A stretch of DNA of 6,951 nt from positions 1 through 6,951 of the forward strand of contig RFNL01000098.1 in NCBI GenBank assembly GCA_009927195.1. Direction: 5' to 3'. Position 1 is the first letter of the stretch. Every line of letters begins with the position of its first letter. The position numbers and the translations under genes were made by a program. This document shows positions 5,960 through 6,951 of the stretch, piece after piece. Source of the DNA: Betaproteobacteria bacterium. GTDB lineage: Bacteria > Pseudomonadota > Gammaproteobacteria > Burkholderiales > Burkholderiaceae_C. The notes beneath the pieces are model-generated. The model saw only the letters and a program-made list of their open reading frames with translations, was not told where the DNA came from and ran no database searches.

Positions 5960-6873
5960 GATTTCCAGCTCCGCCGAACGCATTGCGCCATCCACAAGGC
6001 GGCCTCGCCCAGGCGCGGCCCCGGGCGCACCAGCAGATCGCCTTGCTCGGGTGTGAAGTGGCACACCCGTCCTTGTTGGACCGCGGCCAACTGCGACCAA
6101 GCTGGACGGCGCTGCCAGGGATCTAAAGGGGCTTGCCCAATCATGATCAGGTCAGGCTGGCTGCGCAGCAACCACTCGGGGCTGAGCTGCGGAAACGGCC
6201 CCAACGGGGCAGGTACCACATTGCGCAAGCCCAAGTCGGCGATCAATTCACCAATGAAGGAGGCTTCACCCGCTGCATAGCCCCCGCTGCCCGCTTCAAA
6301 ATAAACGCGGGCACCCACGGCTTGGGGCGGCATGGCGGCACGGGCCTGTGCCAACTGGGCCTGCACCTGCTGCCACACCCTGGCGGCGCTTTGCGTGGGC
6401 TCAGGCAAACCCAACACCAGCGCCAAGCGCTGCATGCTGTGTTGCACCTGGGCTTGGGTTTGGGGCTCGAGGGCCATCACCGGAATGCCCAAAGCCACCA
6501 AGCGCGGCAGCAGACGCGCCGATCGGCCCAGCAGCACCAGATCGGGCCTGAGGCGCACCAGGGCCTCCAGCGACACATCGTCCATGCCACCGAGCTTGGG
6601 CAGGGCCAAGACGCTGGCGGGCCAATTGGCAAACCGATCGGTGCCCACCAAACGCTCGCAGGCCCCTAATGCGCACACGCTCTCGGCCAATGCGGGCAAT
6701 AAGGTGACGATGCGCTGAGGGGGGCTTTGCAAGCGGATCACCTCACCCCGATCATCACGCACCTCTGGGGTCGCTGCCGATACGCTGTGACCCAAGCCCA
6801 CACACACCAGCAGCAACCACACGCCTGCCGCGTGCCAAACACACCGCCTGCCCTGCAAACTGCCCTCAGGCAT
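5956..6873 (-). CDS. btuF: Periplasmic substrate-binding protein, cobalamin type (BtuF-like)
   Basis: The 305-aa protein has a signal peptide: basic residues at 9-10, a hydrophobic core at about 15-28 and a likely cleavage after VSA/A (33-34). No good lipobox is seen, so it is probably soluble in the periplasm. The mature part matches class III binding proteins: PQRIVTLLPALAESVCALG (52-70), VGTDRFANWPASVLALPKLGG (76-96), similar in pattern to BtuF SYSDYP, and LEALVRLRPDLVLLG (102-116). The C-terminal lobe contains YFEAGSGGYAAGEASFIGEL (191-210), QLSPEWLLRSQPDLIMIG (229-246) and the RPGPRL tail (283-288). It would capture a corrinoid and deliver it to the permease. The ATG at 6873 was chosen over an in-frame start at 6921 because it leaves a normal-length signal peptide and overlaps the preceding stop by 8 bases. 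A heme or siderophore ligand is the main alternative. Confidence 0.85.
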   Translation of the reverse strand: MPEGSLQGRRCVWHAAGVWLLLVCVGLGHSVSAATPEVRDDRGEVIRLQSPPQRIVTLLPALAESVCALGACERLVGTDRFANWPASVLALPKLGGMDDVSLEALVRLRPDLVLLGRSARLLPRLVALGIPVMALEPQTQAQVQHSMQRLALVLGLPEPTQSAARVWQQVQAQLAQARAAMPPQAVGARVYFEAGSGGYAAGEASFIGELIADLGLRNVVPAPLGPFPQLSPEWLLRSQPDLIMIGQAPLDPWQRRPAWSQLAAVQQGRVCHFTPEQGDLLVRPGPRLGEAALWMAQCVRRSWKS

Positions 6874-6951
6874 GCGCGGCCACCCAATTCGCGATGCGCC
6901 GGTGCAATTGCGCCACCCCATCGGTCAAAGCGGCCGGGCCCGGCTGCAAGA
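6866..6951 (-). CDS. C-terminal end of an upstream gene, possibly another BtuF-like binding protein (partial)
   Basis: Only the last 27 codons and a TGA (6868-6866) are in the window. The tail reads LQPGPAALTDGVAQLHRRI and then ANWVAAHA. The frame is open from the window edge and its stop overlaps the next gene start by 8 bp, as expected in this tightly coupled operon. The other two minus-strand frames give a stop within a few codons or run into the binding-protein gene out of register. The PGP element resembles the RPGPRL tail of the adjacent binding protein, and I recall LQPGPAAL-type ends in cobalamin-binding proteins, so a tandem binding protein is possible. Identity is not established. 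Confidence 0.6.
   Translation of the reverse strand, partial: LQPGPAALTDGVAQLHRRIANWVAAHA

Noticed and set aside
6874..6921. Longer start for the binding protein at 6921
   Set aside because: It adds 16 residues before the signal peptide and would lie fully inside the upstream reading frame. The start at 6873 gives a standard signal peptide and a short overlap.
6866..6951. Cobalamin riboswitch upstream of the transporter genes
   Set aside because: The sequence in front of the binding protein is coding for the preceding gene and no B12-box can be seen. Any riboswitch would lie outside the window.

Overview
The window looks like chromosomal DNA from a betaproteobacterium, most likely Burkholderiales and probably Comamonadaceae-like. 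The reasons are the high GC content, tight gene packing, the gene families present and the protein style. This assignment comes from general resemblance, not from a database search. There are no rRNA, tRNA, CRISPR or insertion-sequence genes, and no non-coding stretch longer than about 50 bases.

Layout. At the left edge (1-259, minus) lies the 5' end of a PLP-dependent aminotransferase gene; it appears to carry a one-base deletion near 224-225. A 50-base divergent intergenic region (260-309) holds a perfect 8-bp inverted repeat. Two plus-strand genes follow: nth, encoding endonuclease III (310-951), and a beta-hydroxyacid dehydrogenase of the 3-hydroxyisobutyrate dehydrogenase / tartronate semialdehyde reductase family (977-1918). 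The rest of the window (1907-6951) is a single minus-strand gene train that converges on the dehydrogenase. Read in the direction of transcription it holds the last 27 codons of an unidentified protein (6866-6951), a BtuF-like periplasmic binding protein (5956-6873), a BtuC/FecCD permease (4955-5959), a BtuD-like ATPase (4167-4958), a two-domain MaoC-type (HTD2) hydratase (3304-4170), a class III (CaiB/BaiF) CoA-transferase (2159-3307) and a small DUF2783-like protein (1907-2149).

The main point of interest is this minus-strand train. Four consecutive junctions are ATGA overlaps of 4 bp, and the first junction overlaps by 8 bp. The vitamin B12-type ABC importer is therefore translationally coupled to a CoA-transferase/hydratase pair. 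The pair resembles the itaconate (or mesaconate/citramalate) CoA-activation and hydration modules. Itaconyl-CoA is known to inactivate adenosylcobalamin-dependent methylmalonyl-CoA mutase, so a joint B12-uptake and itaconate-removal operon is a reasonable but unproven hypothesis. The partial upstream gene ends in a PGP-containing tail similar to the C-terminus of the binding protein that follows it, which hints at a second, tandem binding protein.

The two opposing transcription units end in a 12-bp overlap. It contains a GC-rich hairpin in which the two TGA stop codons lie in the opposite arms.
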